Counted from the stretch's first letter, positions 37,019 through 47,500 are shown. The stretch is DNA of 64,000 nucleotides from Rossellomorea marisflavi (GCF_022170785.1 NZ_CP081870.1:3584001-3648000); one strand, 5' to 3'. The notes: a model not told the origin generated them from the letters alone. Translations and numbers: made by a program.

Positions 37019-37200
37019 AATATTAATATTCTTATAGATTCTGAGATTTCCGCAATTCCCTACAATATTGACCTTCTAAGCCGGTCAAGGTAAGACGCGA
37101 GCGGAATTACATGTACTTTTTGAATATGGTTTAATGAATTCAACGACAAATTACAATACCTTTGGACGACGCTCTTGCTTAGGGGGCGTCCTTTTTTTAT
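37019..37200 (+). ncRNA. Tandem small-RNA-like unit 1 (palindrome to terminator)
   Basis: Starts with the 12-bp perfect palindrome AATATTAATATT and a TATAGA -10-like box. A middle not shared with the other units follows, then a conserved end (ATATGGTTTAATGAA, AACGACAAATTACAATACC). It finishes with the intrinsic terminator GACGCTC-TTGCTTAG-GGGCGTC-CTTTTTTT. The transcription start is not certain. Confidence 0.6.
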
Positions 37201-37209
37201 GTAGTAGAA

Positions 37210-37390
37210 AATATTAATATCCTTATAATTTCTGAGAAATTCTCGCTTTCATCATCAAATACTGAAAGTCCTGACCTGCCGTGTGTCGAGAAGAGGAATT
37301 CATTGAATTCACGGATATGGTTTAATGAATCCAACGACAAATTACAATACCTTTGGACGACGCTCTTGCTTAGGGGGCGTCCTTTTTTTA
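37210..37390 (+). ncRNA. Tandem small-RNA-like unit 2
   Basis: Palindrome variant AATATTAATATC with a TATAAT box, a middle shared with unit 3 (CTGACCTGCCGTGTGTCGAG), and the conserved 3' end with terminator. It begins 191 bp after unit 1. Confidence 0.6.
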
Positions 37391-37400
37391 TGTAAAAGAA

Positions 37401-37580
37401 AATATTAATATCCTTATAACTTCTACGAAATGCACGCTTTCACCATGAAATACTGAAGGTTCTGACCTGCCGTGTGTCGAGAGGGGGAATTCATCGAATT
37501 CACGGATATGGTTTAATGAATCCAACGACAAATTACAATACCTTTGGACGACGCTCTTGCTTAGGGGGCGTCCTTTTTTT
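37401..37580 (+). ncRNA. Tandem small-RNA-like unit 3
   Basis: Palindrome variant AATATTAATATC, TATAAC box, middle ~85% like unit 2, same 3' end and terminator. It begins 191 bp after unit 2. Confidence 0.6.
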
Positions 37581-37590
37581 ATGTAGTAAA

Positions 37591-37769
37591 AATATTAATA
37601 TCCTTATATTCTTTTAGGAATAAAGGCTTTTATTCCGCAATAGACGTTTTATCCCTCAGGCATTCCTTCACAGCACGATTCCATCCATTTTCGATCTATG
37701 GTTAAATAGACCCAACGACAAATTTCAATACCTGTGGATGACGCTCTTGCTTAGGGAGCGTCTTTTTTT
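37591..37769 (+). ncRNA. Tandem small-RNA-like unit 4 (most diverged)
   Basis: Palindrome variant, TATATT box, a unique middle, and a diverged 3' end. The terminator is kept: GACGCTC now pairs perfectly with GAGCGTC, since a G-to-A change improved a G-T pair. It begins 190 bp after unit 3. Confidence 0.58.
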
Positions 37770-37833
37770 ATTCTTTTATACGTGCGAAGCAGCCGGCGGT
37801 TTCAGCCTGAGTCAATTTGGTATGCGTTTTGAC

Positions 37834-38220
37834 TCAGATTTCATACAATTCCAATGGGAGACCGTCGGGGTCAGAAAAGAACGTGAATCGTTTGGACGTA
37901 TAGGGATCGATGCGTATTTCCTCGACCTGGATACCCGATTGATGAAGTTCAGCCACTGCTTTTTCTATATTCTTCACCTCAAAAGCCAGATGCCTTAGTC
38001 CCCTGGCTTCCGGATAGCTGGGGCGTTCCGGAGCTTCAGGGAAAGAGAATAGTTCGATGAGGTAGGTGTCGTTCAGGGCAAGGTCGAGCTTGTACGAGTC
38101 CCGGTCTTCCCGGTAGACTTCCCTGATGATTGTGAAACCGAGGATATCGGTGTAGAAGGCCTTTGATGCTTCATAGTCTGAACAGATGATGGCAATGTGG
38201 TGGACAGCCTGTAGTTGCAT
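37834..38220 (-). CDS. VOC-family metalloprotein (glyoxalase-like, YaeR/GloA2 group)
   Basis: A 128-residue single VOC domain pair: HHIAIICSDYEASKAFYTDILGF, ELFSFPEAPERP, GLRHLAFEV and FFSDPDGLPLELYEI. The first and second His (residues ~7 and ~76) and the final Glu are the usual metal ligands. It may act as a lyase on an aldehyde adduct or as a small dioxygenase; the substrate is unknown. The gene starts just past the ppaC terminator, with ribosome site GGAGGAGA. Confidence 0.88.
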   Translation of the reverse strand: MQLQAVHHIAIICSDYEASKAFYTDILGFTIIREVYREDRDSYKLDLALNDTYLIELFSFPEAPERPSYPEARGLRHLAFEVKNIEKAVAELHQSGIQVEEIRIDPYTSKRFTFFSDPDGLPLELYEI

Positions 38221-38234
38221 ATGTCTCCTCCATG

Positions 38235-38267
38235 TAAAAAAGGAGCAGCTTGGTTCAGCTGCTCCTT
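38235..38267 (-). terminator. Terminator of ppaC
   Basis: AAGGAGCAGCTGAACCAAGCTGCTCCTT then TTTT on the minus strand. It sits 15 bp before the VOC start, leaving no space for a promoter between them. Confidence 0.88.
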
Positions 38268-38272
38268 GATGA

Positions 38273-39199
38273 TTATTTGATGGATTCGGTCAGGACCGGT
38301 ACGATTTGTTTCTTACGTGAAACGACGCCTTTAAGAAGCGCACGGTTGTTCTCAAGCTTCACGTTGAAGGCTTTCTCGACTTCTCCTGCCTTGCTTCCAA
38401 GGGCAAGGGCCGTCGAGTCGTTCTCAAGGATGTCAGTGACAACAAGGAGGAACAGGTCCAAGCCTTTTTGTTTGATGAGGGTTTCCATGGCTGCCTCTAC
38501 TTCCGCTTGGCGGCCGAAAACATCATTCAAGTCGACGACATTGATCTGAGCCACTTCAACTTTTGCAGTCCCCATGGAGAATTCCTTGGCATCAAGGGTC
38601 ACAAGCTCGGCAACCGTCTTCGTGCTCATATTGGCTCCTGCTTTCAGCATTTCAAGACCATATACCTGTGGATCAACACCAGCGATGTCAGCGAGTTCCT
38701 TTGCTGCAGCTACGTCTTCATCCGTGCAGGTCGGCGATTTGAACAGGAGTGAATCAGAGATGATGGCAGACAGCATGAGGCCGGCCATTTCCTTCGTCAC
38801 TTCCACGCCTTTCTCTTTGTACATTTTGTTCAGGATCGTCGCCGTGCAGCCAACCGGCTCGGCGCGGTAGTACAACGGGTCAGCCGTTTCAAAGTTGGCG
38901 ATACGGTGGTGATCGATGACTTCGAGTACGCGTACGTCTTCGATGTCTACGGCGCTTTGCTGGCGTTCGTTATGATCGACCAGGATGACCGTGTCGGCTT
39001 CAGGTGCGACCTTCTCCACAAGGCGTGGTGCCTCCACATTGAAGTGGTCCAGTGCATATTGGGTTTCCCCGTTCACGTCACCGAGGCGTACCGCTTCCAC
39101 TTCTGCTCCCAACTTCGTCTTCAAGTCTGCATAGACAAGGGCGGATGTAATCGTATCAGTATCGGGATTCTTGTGTCCGAAAATAAGTGTTTTACTCAT
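38273..39199 (-). CDS. ppaC: Manganese-dependent inorganic pyrophosphatase (family II)
   Basis: About 308 residues from ATG 39199 (AAAGGAG seven bases upstream). DHH motifs: [28 protein letters not shown] and, in the C-terminal DHHA2 half, the basic SRKKQ near the end that grips pyrophosphate. It hydrolyses cytoplasmic pyrophosphate to pull biosynthesis forward. Length is typical of Bacillus PpaC (YybQ). Confidence 0.96.
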   Translation of the reverse strand: MSKTLIFGHKNPDTDTITSALVYADLKTKLGAEVEAVRLGDVNGETQYALDHFNVEAPRLVEKVAPEADTVILVDHNERQQSAVDIEDVRVLEVIDHHRIANFETADPLYYRAEPVGCTATILNKMYKEKGVEVTKEMAGLMLSAIISDSLLFKSPTCTDEDVAAAKELADIAGVDPQVYGLEMLKAGANMSTKTVAELVTLDAKEFSMGTAKVEVAQINVVDLNDVFGRQAEVEAAMETLIKQKGLDLFLLVVTDILENDSTALALGSKAGEVEKAFNVKLENNRALLKGVVSRKKQIVPVLTESIK

Positions 39200-39345
39200 G
39201 ATCATACTCCTTTTATGTAAAGTTTGGTGATTTCCTCTTATTCATTTTCTTATATTACCATATTTGATCGCAAAACCGAACGGAGATCCGACGAATTTTT
39301 CATGGAAAAATGCCACGTTATAGGGAATTGGAACCCTATCTGATT

Positions 39346-39379
39346 CAAAAGAAGCCCGCCGGGAACACCGGCAGGCTTT
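39346..39379 (-). terminator. Terminator of the PBP gene
   Basis: AAGCCTGCCGG-TGTT-CCGGCGGGCTT then CTTTT on the minus strand. Confidence 0.85.
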
Positions 39380-39382
39380 CGT

Positions 39383-41386
39383 TTATTTCAAGCTATCATA
39401 GAACTTCTTCGTCACCTGGACGGTATGGGTGCTTCCCCCGTTGTCCTGGACATTTTCCAGGAGCATGGCGAGGACCATATCGGGATTGTTCTGGTCATAG
39501 GAGACAAATAATCCATTCTCTCTTCCTTTTGACCCCTGTTCCGATTTGATTTCAGCTGTTCCGGTCTTGCCGGCAATGGCTTTCCCTTCAGAGTTCGCTT
39601 TCGTGGCGATCCCTTCTGATACAACCTTCCTCAAATCCGTTTGCAGCATGTTTGCTTGTTCCTTTGTTACGACTTCCTTCTTCCACACCTTCGGCTCCTG
39701 ATCGAGAACGAGCTGTGGCTCCATCATGTTCCCGTCATTGATGATGCCCCCGTAGGCACTGGCAAGATGGACGATATTCATGAGCACCTGGCCCTGTCCG
39801 AAGGCTGAATCGGCGAGCTGGACTTCTTTCTCGATCTTTCCGTCATTGGACACTTGGGAGTTATAGAGCGGATACTCAAACGGGATATCCTCTCCGAATC
39901 CGAAGTTTTCTTTCAGACCCTTCACGAAGGTATCTGCCCCCATATCGAGGCCGACACGGGCAAAATAGATATTATCGGAGAATTTCAGGCCGCTTTCGAG
40001 ATCCACCGAGCTATCGTTATCGTATACGCGGACGACCTTGTAGTTCCCCCATGATTCATCCTTCTTCCATGTCTTCCCTTTGATGTCATACGTTTTATTC
40101 GGATCGAGCTTGCCGGATTTCAATCCGACGGACGCGGTGATCCCTTTCATCGTGGATCCAGGTGAGTAGGTGATCTGGAAGCGATTCTCGAGGGACTTAT
40201 CCGGATCTTCCGAAAGCTCTTTGTAACGGTCCGAAGATATACCGAGAATCATTTCATTCGGGTCGAAGGACGGTGTGCTGACCAATGCCAAGGCTTCCCC
40301 GGTCTTCGGGTTCATGGCTGCCGCCGTGCCCGGTTCCTTCTTCATCTGGGCGTAGATTTTCTTCTGCAACTCTGCATCGATGGTCAGCTTGACGTTCTTC
40401 CCGTTCTCCACTTCCTGCTCAGCGACGGTCACCTCATCGCCATTTTCCTTCGTGAGGAAAAGGCGCTGACCGTCTTTCCCGCGTAGCTTGTCCTCAAATA
40501 CTTCTTCTGTTCCGCTTACCCCGATGAGGGAATTGGCTGTATAGCCCTTATCCTTCACCTTCTCGAGCTTCTCTGCTGTCAGCTTCCCGATATAACCCGT
40601 CAAGTGAGCCGTCGCTTCACCGAAGGGATACTCCCTTGCTTTCACCCGCTTGGAATAAAGTCCATCAAGATCGATGACCTCCAGAGCAAGGGGACGCTCG
40701 GAAAGAGGGAGTTTTTTGATCGGAACAAAATACTCCGGCTGTACCCAGCTTTGATCGAGTTCTTTTTTAATCGCCTCTTCCGACGTATCAAGGAGATCGG
40801 CGACCTTCTTCAGATTGCTTTCGTCAAATTCACCGGGTACGATCCCGATTTGGAACGCTTCACCGTTCACGGCAAGGGGCTGATCATTGCGGTCGTAGAT
40901 TTCCCCGCGCTGAGCGGTGATCGTGTCAATCCCGACCTTATCCCCATCCTCCAGTTCAGGCAGGATAAAGGAAGGATTCCAGTTGACGTACCAATCCTCT
41001 TTATCATCCCGTTCTTCTTTTGTAAGCTTCACTTTTTGATCGTACTTCACTTCTCCAGCAGATGTGTTGAAGCTGATGGTGACGGGGAACTCTGCTTCCT
41101 TCTTCTTATCCCAGTCGGTATCATCTTTCGGTTCTTTGAATGATACCTTCAAATCCGATATACCGGCGTCTTCATAAATTTTCTTATACCGGTCGACAAA
41201 ATCCTTCTTTTTATACGAGTCCTTTGTCTCGGTACTCAAGTAGCTACCGTACATGTCATCAAACGTCTGTTTATTCCACAATTTCACATAATCCTTCAGG
41301 CGATCATCGGGCTTCGATTGCTCCTGGCACCCCGCCAGTACAAGTCCGAATATCAATAGGAAACAAAGTATGAGTATCTTGCGCAT
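39383..41386 (-). CDS. Class B penicillin-binding protein with MecA-type N-terminal domain (PBP3-like)
   Basis: A 667-residue protein from ATG 41386. The lipoprotein signal has lipobox LVLAGC (Cys 20). Residues ~25-145 form an NTF2-like MecA_N domain, ~155-320 a PBP dimer domain (TAQRGEIYDRNDQPLA), and ~345-660 the transpeptidase with STMK (Ser 411), SDN and KTGTAE. It cross-links peptidoglycan at the outer membrane face. The MecA-like arrangement matches B. subtilis PbpC (PBP3), a low-affinity beta-lactam target group. An upstream in-frame extension lacks a ribosome site. Confidence 0.93.
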   Translation of the reverse strand: MRKILILCFLLIFGLVLAGCQEQSKPDDRLKDYVKLWNKQTFDDMYGSYLSTETKDSYKKKDFVDRYKKIYEDAGISDLKVSFKEPKDDTDWDKKKEAEFPVTISFNTSAGEVKYDQKVKLTKEERDDKEDWYVNWNPSFILPELEDGDKVGIDTITAQRGEIYDRNDQPLAVNGEAFQIGIVPGEFDESNLKKVADLLDTSEEAIKKELDQSWVQPEYFVPIKKLPLSERPLALEVIDLDGLYSKRVKAREYPFGEATAHLTGYIGKLTAEKLEKVKDKGYTANSLIGVSGTEEVFEDKLRGKDGQRLFLTKENGDEVTVAEQEVENGKNVKLTIDAELQKKIYAQMKKEPGTAAAMNPKTGEALALVSTPSFDPNEMILGISSDRYKELSEDPDKSLENRFQITYSPGSTMKGITASVGLKSGKLDPNKTYDIKGKTWKKDESWGNYKVVRVYDNDSSVDLESGLKFSDNIYFARVGLDMGADTFVKGLKENFGFGEDIPFEYPLYNSQVSNDGKIEKEVQLADSAFGQGQVLMNIVHLASAYGGIINDGNMMEPQLVLDQEPKVWKKEVVTKEQANMLQTDLRKVVSEGIATKANSEGKAIAGKTGTAEIKSEQGSKGRENGLFVSYDQNNPDMVLAMLLENVQDNGGSTHTVQVTKKFYDSLK

Positions 41387-41621
41387 GAAATCGTCATCCC
41401 CTAATGTAGAATTTTCCTCTACGTTCATTCTTTCAAAAAGACAGACAAGTTTCAATACAAAGTCACCGAACTGTACCATTAAAATCCACCGTTTCCTGAC
41501 GATTCTCTTCAATGGATGATGCATTTTATAAAAAATTTGTTATAATAGACAATCGTAAGAGTAATAAGGAAGAAATCCTAAGATTATATCTTGCAAATAT
41601 TAATCGACAGGTGGAATAAAA

Positions 41622-42587
41622 ATGAACGACTATCGTGTTTTACTGTATTACAACTATACTCAGGTAGAAGATGCAGAGGCATACGCTCCTCAGCACAAAG
41701 CCAAATGTGAAGAAATCGGACTGCTCGGACGCATCCTGATTTCAGAAGAAGGAATCAACGGAACATGCTCCGGTACAGTTGAACAGACTGACGCCTATAT
41801 GGAGTACATGAAAAACGATCCCCGTTTCAAAGATACGGTCTTCAAGATTGAAGAAACAGACGGCCACGCGTTCAAGAAATTGAAAGTGAAATACCGTAAA
41901 GAACTTGTTACCCTTCGCCTTGAAGATGATGTAGATCCGAATAAACTTACCGGCCAGTACCTTGAGCCGAAAGAATTCTACGAACAAATCCAGCGTGAAG
42001 ACACCATCGTCCTCGACGCACGGAATGACTATGAATATGACCTTGGACATTTCAGAGGCGCAATCCGCCCGGATATCCGCAACTTCCGCGATCTTCCGCA
42101 ATGGATCCGCGATAACAAAGAAAAGTTCATGGATAAAAAGATCATCACCTATTGCACAGGCGGAATCCGCTGTGAGAAATTCTCCGGATGGCTTCTAAAA
42201 GAAGGATTCGAAGACGTTGCACAGCTTCACGGAGGCATCGTGACATACGGTCAGGATCCAGAAGTGCAGGGTGACCTATGGGACGGCCAGCTTTACGTAT
42301 TCGATGAGCGTATCTCCGTACCGGTCAACCGCAAAGAGCACGTGGTCATCGCCCGCGACTTCTACGACGGAGAACCATGTGAACGCTACGTCAACTGTGC
42401 GTACCCGCCATGTAACCAAAAAATTATCTGCTCTGAAGAAAATGAGCACAAATATATGAGAAGCTGCTCTCACGAATGCCGCACACATCCTGAAAACCGT
42501 TATGTACAAGAATTCGGTATGACAGAAGAAGAAGTGGCAGAACGCCTCGCTGTTATCGAGCGTGAGAAAGAAACAGCTGCAATCTAA
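41622..42587 (+). CDS. trhO: tRNA uridine(34) hydroxylase TrhO (rhodanese family)
   Basis: A 321-residue protein. The N-terminal ferredoxin-like UPF0176 domain ([30 protein letters not shown]) precedes a rhodanese domain with active-site [15 protein letters not shown]. The C-terminal Cys/His-rich segment contains [19 protein letters not shown] and SCSHEC. TrhO hydroxylates U34 of tRNAs (ho5U) with O2. It has a TATAAT promoter box at ~41538 and its own terminator; it is a single-gene unit. Confidence 0.94.
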   Translation: MNDYRVLLYYNYTQVEDAEAYAPQHKAKCEEIGLLGRILISEEGINGTCSGTVEQTDAYMEYMKNDPRFKDTVFKIEETDGHAFKKLKVKYRKELVTLRLEDDVDPNKLTGQYLEPKEFYEQIQREDTIVLDARNDYEYDLGHFRGAIRPDIRNFRDLPQWIRDNKEKFMDKKIITYCTGGIRCEKFSGWLLKEGFEDVAQLHGGIVTYGQDPEVQGDLWDGQLYVFDERISVPVNRKEHVVIARDFYDGEPCERYVNCAYPPCNQKIICSEENEHKYMRSCSHECRTHPENRYVQEFGMTEEEVAERLAVIEREKETAAI

Positions 42588-42599
42588 ATGGAATGACGA

Positions 42600-42632
42600 A
42601 CAAGCTGCCGAATGCCGGTAGCTTGTTTTTTT
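42600..42632 (+). terminator. Terminator of trhO
   Basis: ACAAGCTGCCG-AATG-CCGGTAGCTTGT then TTTTTT. Confidence 0.9.
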
Positions 42633-42696
42633 GTGTTCATCTACTTTGGTAAACACTAGGACTGTTATTTTTATGAGTGAGCGGTTTGTATTTAGT

Positions 42697-42729
42697 CCGT
42701 TCCTTTTCGCTACACTCTGTGGTTTTAGT
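42697..42729 (-). repeat. Deletion remnant of the GC-rich repeat
   Basis: TCCGTTCCTTTTCGCT is joined directly to ACACTCTGTGGTTTTAG. These match the two outer ends of copy 1 with the ~100-bp interior missing. Confidence 0.6.
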
Positions 42730-42866
42730 CAAGGTGATATTCGATCTGACTATAGAGTCATTCAGTTGAACTTTAGCCTGACCTGATAAACAGGATCGCT
42801 ACCTCTACTTACCATCATAATGAAGTGATCTTTCCCATTAACATTAGCTATCACGCCTTAATAAGC

Positions 42867-42993
42867 ACACAGTGCAGAAGAGGACGACCGACTCCCGCGG
42901 GAATAATGGGCAGGCGAGACCATGCAAGCGCAGCTGAAGCGGCTCACCGTCCACCCCGCAGGAAAGCGGACGGCCGCAGCGAAACGGAACGCC
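42867..42993 (+). repeat. GC-rich intergenic repeat, copy 4
   Basis: ACACAGTGCAGAAGAGG, GAGACCATGCAAGCGCAGC, GCGGCTCACCG and CCGCAGCGAAACGGAACG. Pairs with copy 5; the following flank CTTCTCCCCTCCAAACCTAA is shared by both. The gap 42633-43370 otherwise holds no gene I can support. Confidence 0.86.
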
Positions 42994-43055
42994 CCTTCTC
43001 CCCTCCAAACCTAATAAAAAGGTGGATATCAGACAGCAATCACCCATCCAAATCT

Positions 43056-43189
43056 ACACAGTGCAGTGCAGCGGAGGCCACCCGACTCCTATGGGAATAG
43101 CGGGCAGGGTGAGACCCTGCAGGCGCAGCCGAAGCGGCTCACCGCACGCCCCATGGAAAGCGGACGGCCGTAGCGAAACGGAACGCCCC
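43056..43189 (+). repeat. GC-rich intergenic repeat, copy 5
   Basis: Core close to copy 2 (GGAGGCCACCCGACTCCTAT, GAGACCCTGCAGGCGCAGCC) but with the 3' flank of copy 4, so it looks like a mosaic. Confidence 0.87.
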
Positions 43190-43370
43190 TTCTCCCCTCC
43201 AAACCTAATGAGAAGGTAGGTTACAAATATCCAGGTCTAATCAAAAAGACAACCCGCCTATTCCCCTACAACACAAAACCTTCCAACCACTAACCCAAGC
43301 AGATTATTAGTCAAACACCCCGTCCATCCACTATGATTAGTCCCGTACCAAATGAAGGAGGCAAAACCAC

Positions 43371-44489
43371 ATGAACGAAAAATTCAAAGAACTGCTATCT
43401 CCATATACATTCAAAAACGGAATCGAACTCAAAAACCGCGTGATCATGGCGCCAATGACGAACTTCTCTTCCGATGATAACGGCAACGTGACAGATGCAG
43501 AAGTCGACTATTACGCCCGCCGCTCACAAGGCGTCAGCATGGTCATCACAGCCTGCACCAATGTAACACCGAACGGAAAAGGGTTCCCAGGCGAATTCGC
43601 CGGTCATTCAGATGACATGATCCCAAGCCTTGAGCGTCTTGCTAAAGGCATCAAGGAACAAGGCGCCAAAGCCATCCTGCAAATCTTCCACGGCGGCATT
43701 CAATGTCCACCGGAACTTGTTGACGGCGACGTCGTGAGTGCCAGTGACATCACAGGCGAAAAAGGCGAGAAAAAAGCCCGCGGTCTATCTCAAGGTGAAA
43801 TCGAAGAAATCATCGAAGCATTCGGTGAAACAACACGCCGTGCCATTGAAGCCGGATACGACGGAGTCGAAATCCACGGTGCGAACGGATACCTTCTTCA
43901 CCAGTTCTTCTCTCCGATGACAAATCAGCGTGAAGATCAATTTGGTGGAAGCCTTGAAAACCGCATGGCATTCCCCCTTGCAGTCGTAGATAAAATCAAG
44001 AGTATCGTGGATGAGCATGCCACTTCTCCATTCCTTGTCGGCTACCGCTTCTCTCCTGAAGAACCTGAAGAGAACGGCTTCACCATGGGTGAAACCTTGA
44101 AGCTTGTCGATGCCCTGGCGGATAAAGAGCTTGATTATCTCCACGTATCACTCTTCGACTTCTTCTCTACGCCGCGCAGCGGAGTGGATGATCTTGAGAA
44201 AACTCGGATCGACTACCTGCTTGAAACCATCGGTGACCGTGCGCCCCTTATCGGCGTAGGTTCCATCTATTCAGCAGAGGATGCGTATAAAGCGTTCCAG
44301 ACCGATGTACCGCTTCTAGCGATCGGACGCGAGCTCATCATCGATCCTGACTGGGTTCAAAAGATCGAAGAAGGTCGCGAGAATGAGATCATCACGGAAA
44401 TCGATAAAGAAAAACAAAAAGAACTCGTCATCCCGGATCCACTCTGGAATGCCGTCTTGAATACTCCAGGCTGGTTCCCTGGCGTTTAA
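43371..44489 (+). CDS. yqiG: NADH-dependent flavin oxidoreductase, old-yellow-enzyme family (YqiG-like)
   Basis: A 372-residue TIM-barrel FMN enzyme: NRVIMAPMTNFSSDD, LQIFHGGIQCPP, YDGVEIHGANGYLLHQFFSP with the NQREDQFGGSLENR loop, and C-terminal LLAIGRELIIDPDW. It reduces activated C=C bonds with NAD(P)H; the physiological substrate is unknown. Length equals that of B. subtilis YqiG. Strong ribosome site AAGGAGG. Confidence 0.9.
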   Translation: MNEKFKELLSPYTFKNGIELKNRVIMAPMTNFSSDDNGNVTDAEVDYYARRSQGVSMVITACTNVTPNGKGFPGEFAGHSDDMIPSLERLAKGIKEQGAKAILQIFHGGIQCPPELVDGDVVSASDITGEKGEKKARGLSQGEIEEIIEAFGETTRRAIEAGYDGVEIHGANGYLLHQFFSPMTNQREDQFGGSLENRMAFPLAVVDKIKSIVDEHATSPFLVGYRFSPEEPEENGFTMGETLKLVDALADKELDYLHVSLFDFFSTPRSGVDDLEKTRIDYLLETIGDRAPLIGVGSIYSAEDAYKAFQTDVPLLAIGRELIIDPDWVQKIEEGRENEIITEIDKEKQKELVIPDPLWNAVLNTPGWFPGV

Positions 44490-44503
44490 TACGCTATTCA
44501 TAC

Positions 44504-44552
44504 AAAAAAAGGACCCTTGCGAAGCATATAATGCTTGCAAGGGTCCTTTTTC
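44504..44552. terminator. Bidirectional terminator between yqiG and the YhcR-like gene
   Basis: AAAAAAAGGACCCTTGC...GCAAGGGTCCTTTTT, a stem of about 17 bp with A/T tracts on both sides serving the two convergent genes. Confidence 0.92.
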
Positions 44553-44554
44553 TA

Positions 44555-47500
44555 TTATGGTCTGCCGCATACTCCTAAGAGCTTGCAGAGCCAGTTTTTC
44601 AATTTCTTGATGATGTCACGGATCTGATCTCCCCAGCCTCCGTGGCCGTCGTCGTCACCGTCTCCATCATCACCGCCGCCGTCACCCGGATTATCTTGCT
44701 TGACCTCTTGTACGATGCGGTCTTCGAGCTCCGGTGAAACCGGACTGTTCTTCTCAAGGTATTCTGTCATGACTTCGAAGTCCACTTGGAACAGCTCCGT
44801 CATGCGTCCATCGTCTTTTGCTTCCTTCAGCATGGAATATCCGTCTCCACCATCTGCTGTGAACGCATTTGTTGCCACTGTGTACATCGCTGCTGGATCA
44901 AGCTTTTCGAATCCGTTGTCTGTTTTCACATCAACAGACCATACACGCTCTCCAACAGGCTGATTCACATCATACTTGAATTTGATTCCTGAAACCTGCA
45001 GGAAGCGACCTTCGCCGGACTCGACGGCGCTTACGCTATGCTCGAGTGCCTGCTTGATTTCTTCTCCAGTCAGGTCAATCGCGACCAGGTTGTTGCCGAA
45101 AGGCAGGGTGGTCAAAACATCACCGAGCGTGATATCTCCTTCACCGATTGACGCCCTGATTCCCCCACCATTTTGGAAGGCGATATGAGTCTTCACGGAT
45201 TCGTTGGCTTTGGCCACCATTCCATCGGTAATCAGATTTCCAAGGTTCGTTTCCTTCGTACGGACGTCAGCGCGTTCTCCATTCAAAGGAACGTCACTTG
45301 AACCGACAACCTCAGACATAAGCTCATCAAGAGGTGCTTTGAACTCTTGTACTTTTGCTTCTGCTTCAGGGTCTTTTTCGTAATTGGCAAGTGGGACAAG
45401 CTCGCCTTTGTATTCCTTGATGACACCGTCAGGATCGAACGTGACATCGAGATTACCGATATTGTTCAAGTATTCTCCAGTCTGCACGATCAGTGTAGGC
45501 TCATCCTTTTCAACGAATGTTGGTTCTTTCAAAGCTGTGTGGGAGTGACCACCGACGATTACATCGATGCCATCCACTTCTTCTGCAAGATCCTGATCAG
45601 GTCCGTATCCAAGGTGGGATAGGACGACAATTTTATTCACACCTTCTTCTTGGAGCATGGAGATCGTCGCATTGGAAGATTCCACGACATCCTCGAATAC
45701 GATGTCTTCACTCGGGTTGGCAAGGAAAGAGGTGTCAGGCGTTGTCAATCCGAAGATTCCGACCTTCTCACCGTCGATTTCCTTGATGATGGCAGGGTAG
45801 ATCTTCCCACCTTCAGCCGGGTCACCGATTTCATCTTTGTAAAGCGGGGACAGATCCTTATCGGCTGTCACATTTACGTTTGATGAAACCATCGGGAATT
45901 TCATTTCTTTAATGAAATTGGCCAGGATGTTTGAATCTTTATCAAATTCATGGTTACCGAATGTCATGGCATCGAAATTCAGGTCGTTCATGAACGATAG
46001 ATCTGCCAGACCAAGATACTGGCGGAAATAAAGCGTGCCGGAGAATACATCCCCTGCATCCACCAGGAGGGAATTCGGTTTACGAAGATCATCCAGTGCC
46101 GTCACAAGGCGTGGGTATTGCTCCACATGAGCATGGCTGTCATTCGTATGAAGAATCGATAGATCAAAGTCCTTCGGCTCTTCCGGTTCTTGCTGGGCAT
46201 TCAGGTCAAGCTGTGCCACCAGGGCATCATGATCGCTTGCTCGTCCATGCTCTTCCATATAAGGAGAGTTGAAGTTGACGATGTCAAACTCGGCTTGATC
46301 AGCGAGGCGATTCGACACGAGCATGTGATCAAGCACTTGTGCATTTCCTTGATACGAATACGTATAGCGCTCATTTGCAGGAAGGGTCTCGATCAAGTTC
46401 GTGAGCTCTTCCCCTTTAAGCTTTTGAAGCGGTGCTGAGAATTCAAAGTCGTTCAAGTCGCCAAGGACGACCACGTTTGCATCTTCATTCTTCGATTCGA
46501 TATCTGACACGAAGCCGTTGATGACTTCTGCAATCTTCAAGCGTTGCGTTTCACTTCCAAGGGTCGGAGGCTGGTTGCGTCCGAACAATGGCTCGTCCCC
46601 ACCTTTGGAGTTGAAATGATTGGCGATGACGATTACGTCTTCACCGTTGAAATCGAACTGTGCTGCAAGGGATTTACGGCTGCTGCGGAATGCATCGTTC
46701 GTCGGATCGATACGACCAGGATTAAGCGTAAGGGAGCCGTCCTCATATCCCACTGCAGTCGTTTGATCTCCTTTTTCACCTTCTGCCAGGGTTACGCGCT
46801 CAGGGTTGTAGAGATACCCTACACGGATATTCCCTCCAGGAACCCCTCCGTCCTGCTTGTCCTGTGGAGCGATTTCCGTCCACTCATAAGCAGGGCCGCC
46901 AAACTTAACAGAAGCATCGCTCAGTGCTTTATAGTTTCCATCAGCTTTCACTGTACCGTCATCTTTCGTTCCGCTGTCATCGAGTACTTCCACAAGACCG
47001 ATGATGTCAGGAGAACCAAGATTTTCGACCATGGATTTCGCCAGTTTGTCACGTTTTGTGGCATCTGACGCGTCAAAGTTTTCGATATTGTACGAAGCAA
47101 TCGTCAACTTCTCATCATCTTTTTCAATCGTCGTTGTTTCAAGAGTGAACTCACGCTCGTTCAGAGCAGGGAGCTCATCATCATTCACAAGGATCTTGAA
47201 GTTGCTGAAGCTGTAGCTTACAACACCCGTCACAGTACCTTCGAACTGATCCCCTGTCTTCGCTACGAAATTGCGGTCTTGAAGCTGGATGAACATTCTT
47301 TCAGGATTCTGATTGTCCGCTGTCAGGAGCGGAGCACCTTCTTTGGTATAGTTCTTCCCTTCCACCTGTTCGGTGATGACCGGAAGTTCACCGTACTTCT
47401 GAGGTCCTGTAACCGTTGGGTCTTCAAGGGAAATGCGCATGCCTTCAATGCTTTCATAGAAATCGATGGCATCCACATCAGGGTTGAATTCTTCCAGACC

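Noticed and set aside
37131..37600. Short peptide genes in the tandem units (frames starting MNPTTNYNTFGRR or ending NDKLQYLWTTLLLR)
   Set aside because: The frames lack ribosome sites, run through the terminator stem, and are broken by a stop or lack a start codon in unit 4 or unit 1; no secretion signal is present. Conservation is better explained by RNA.
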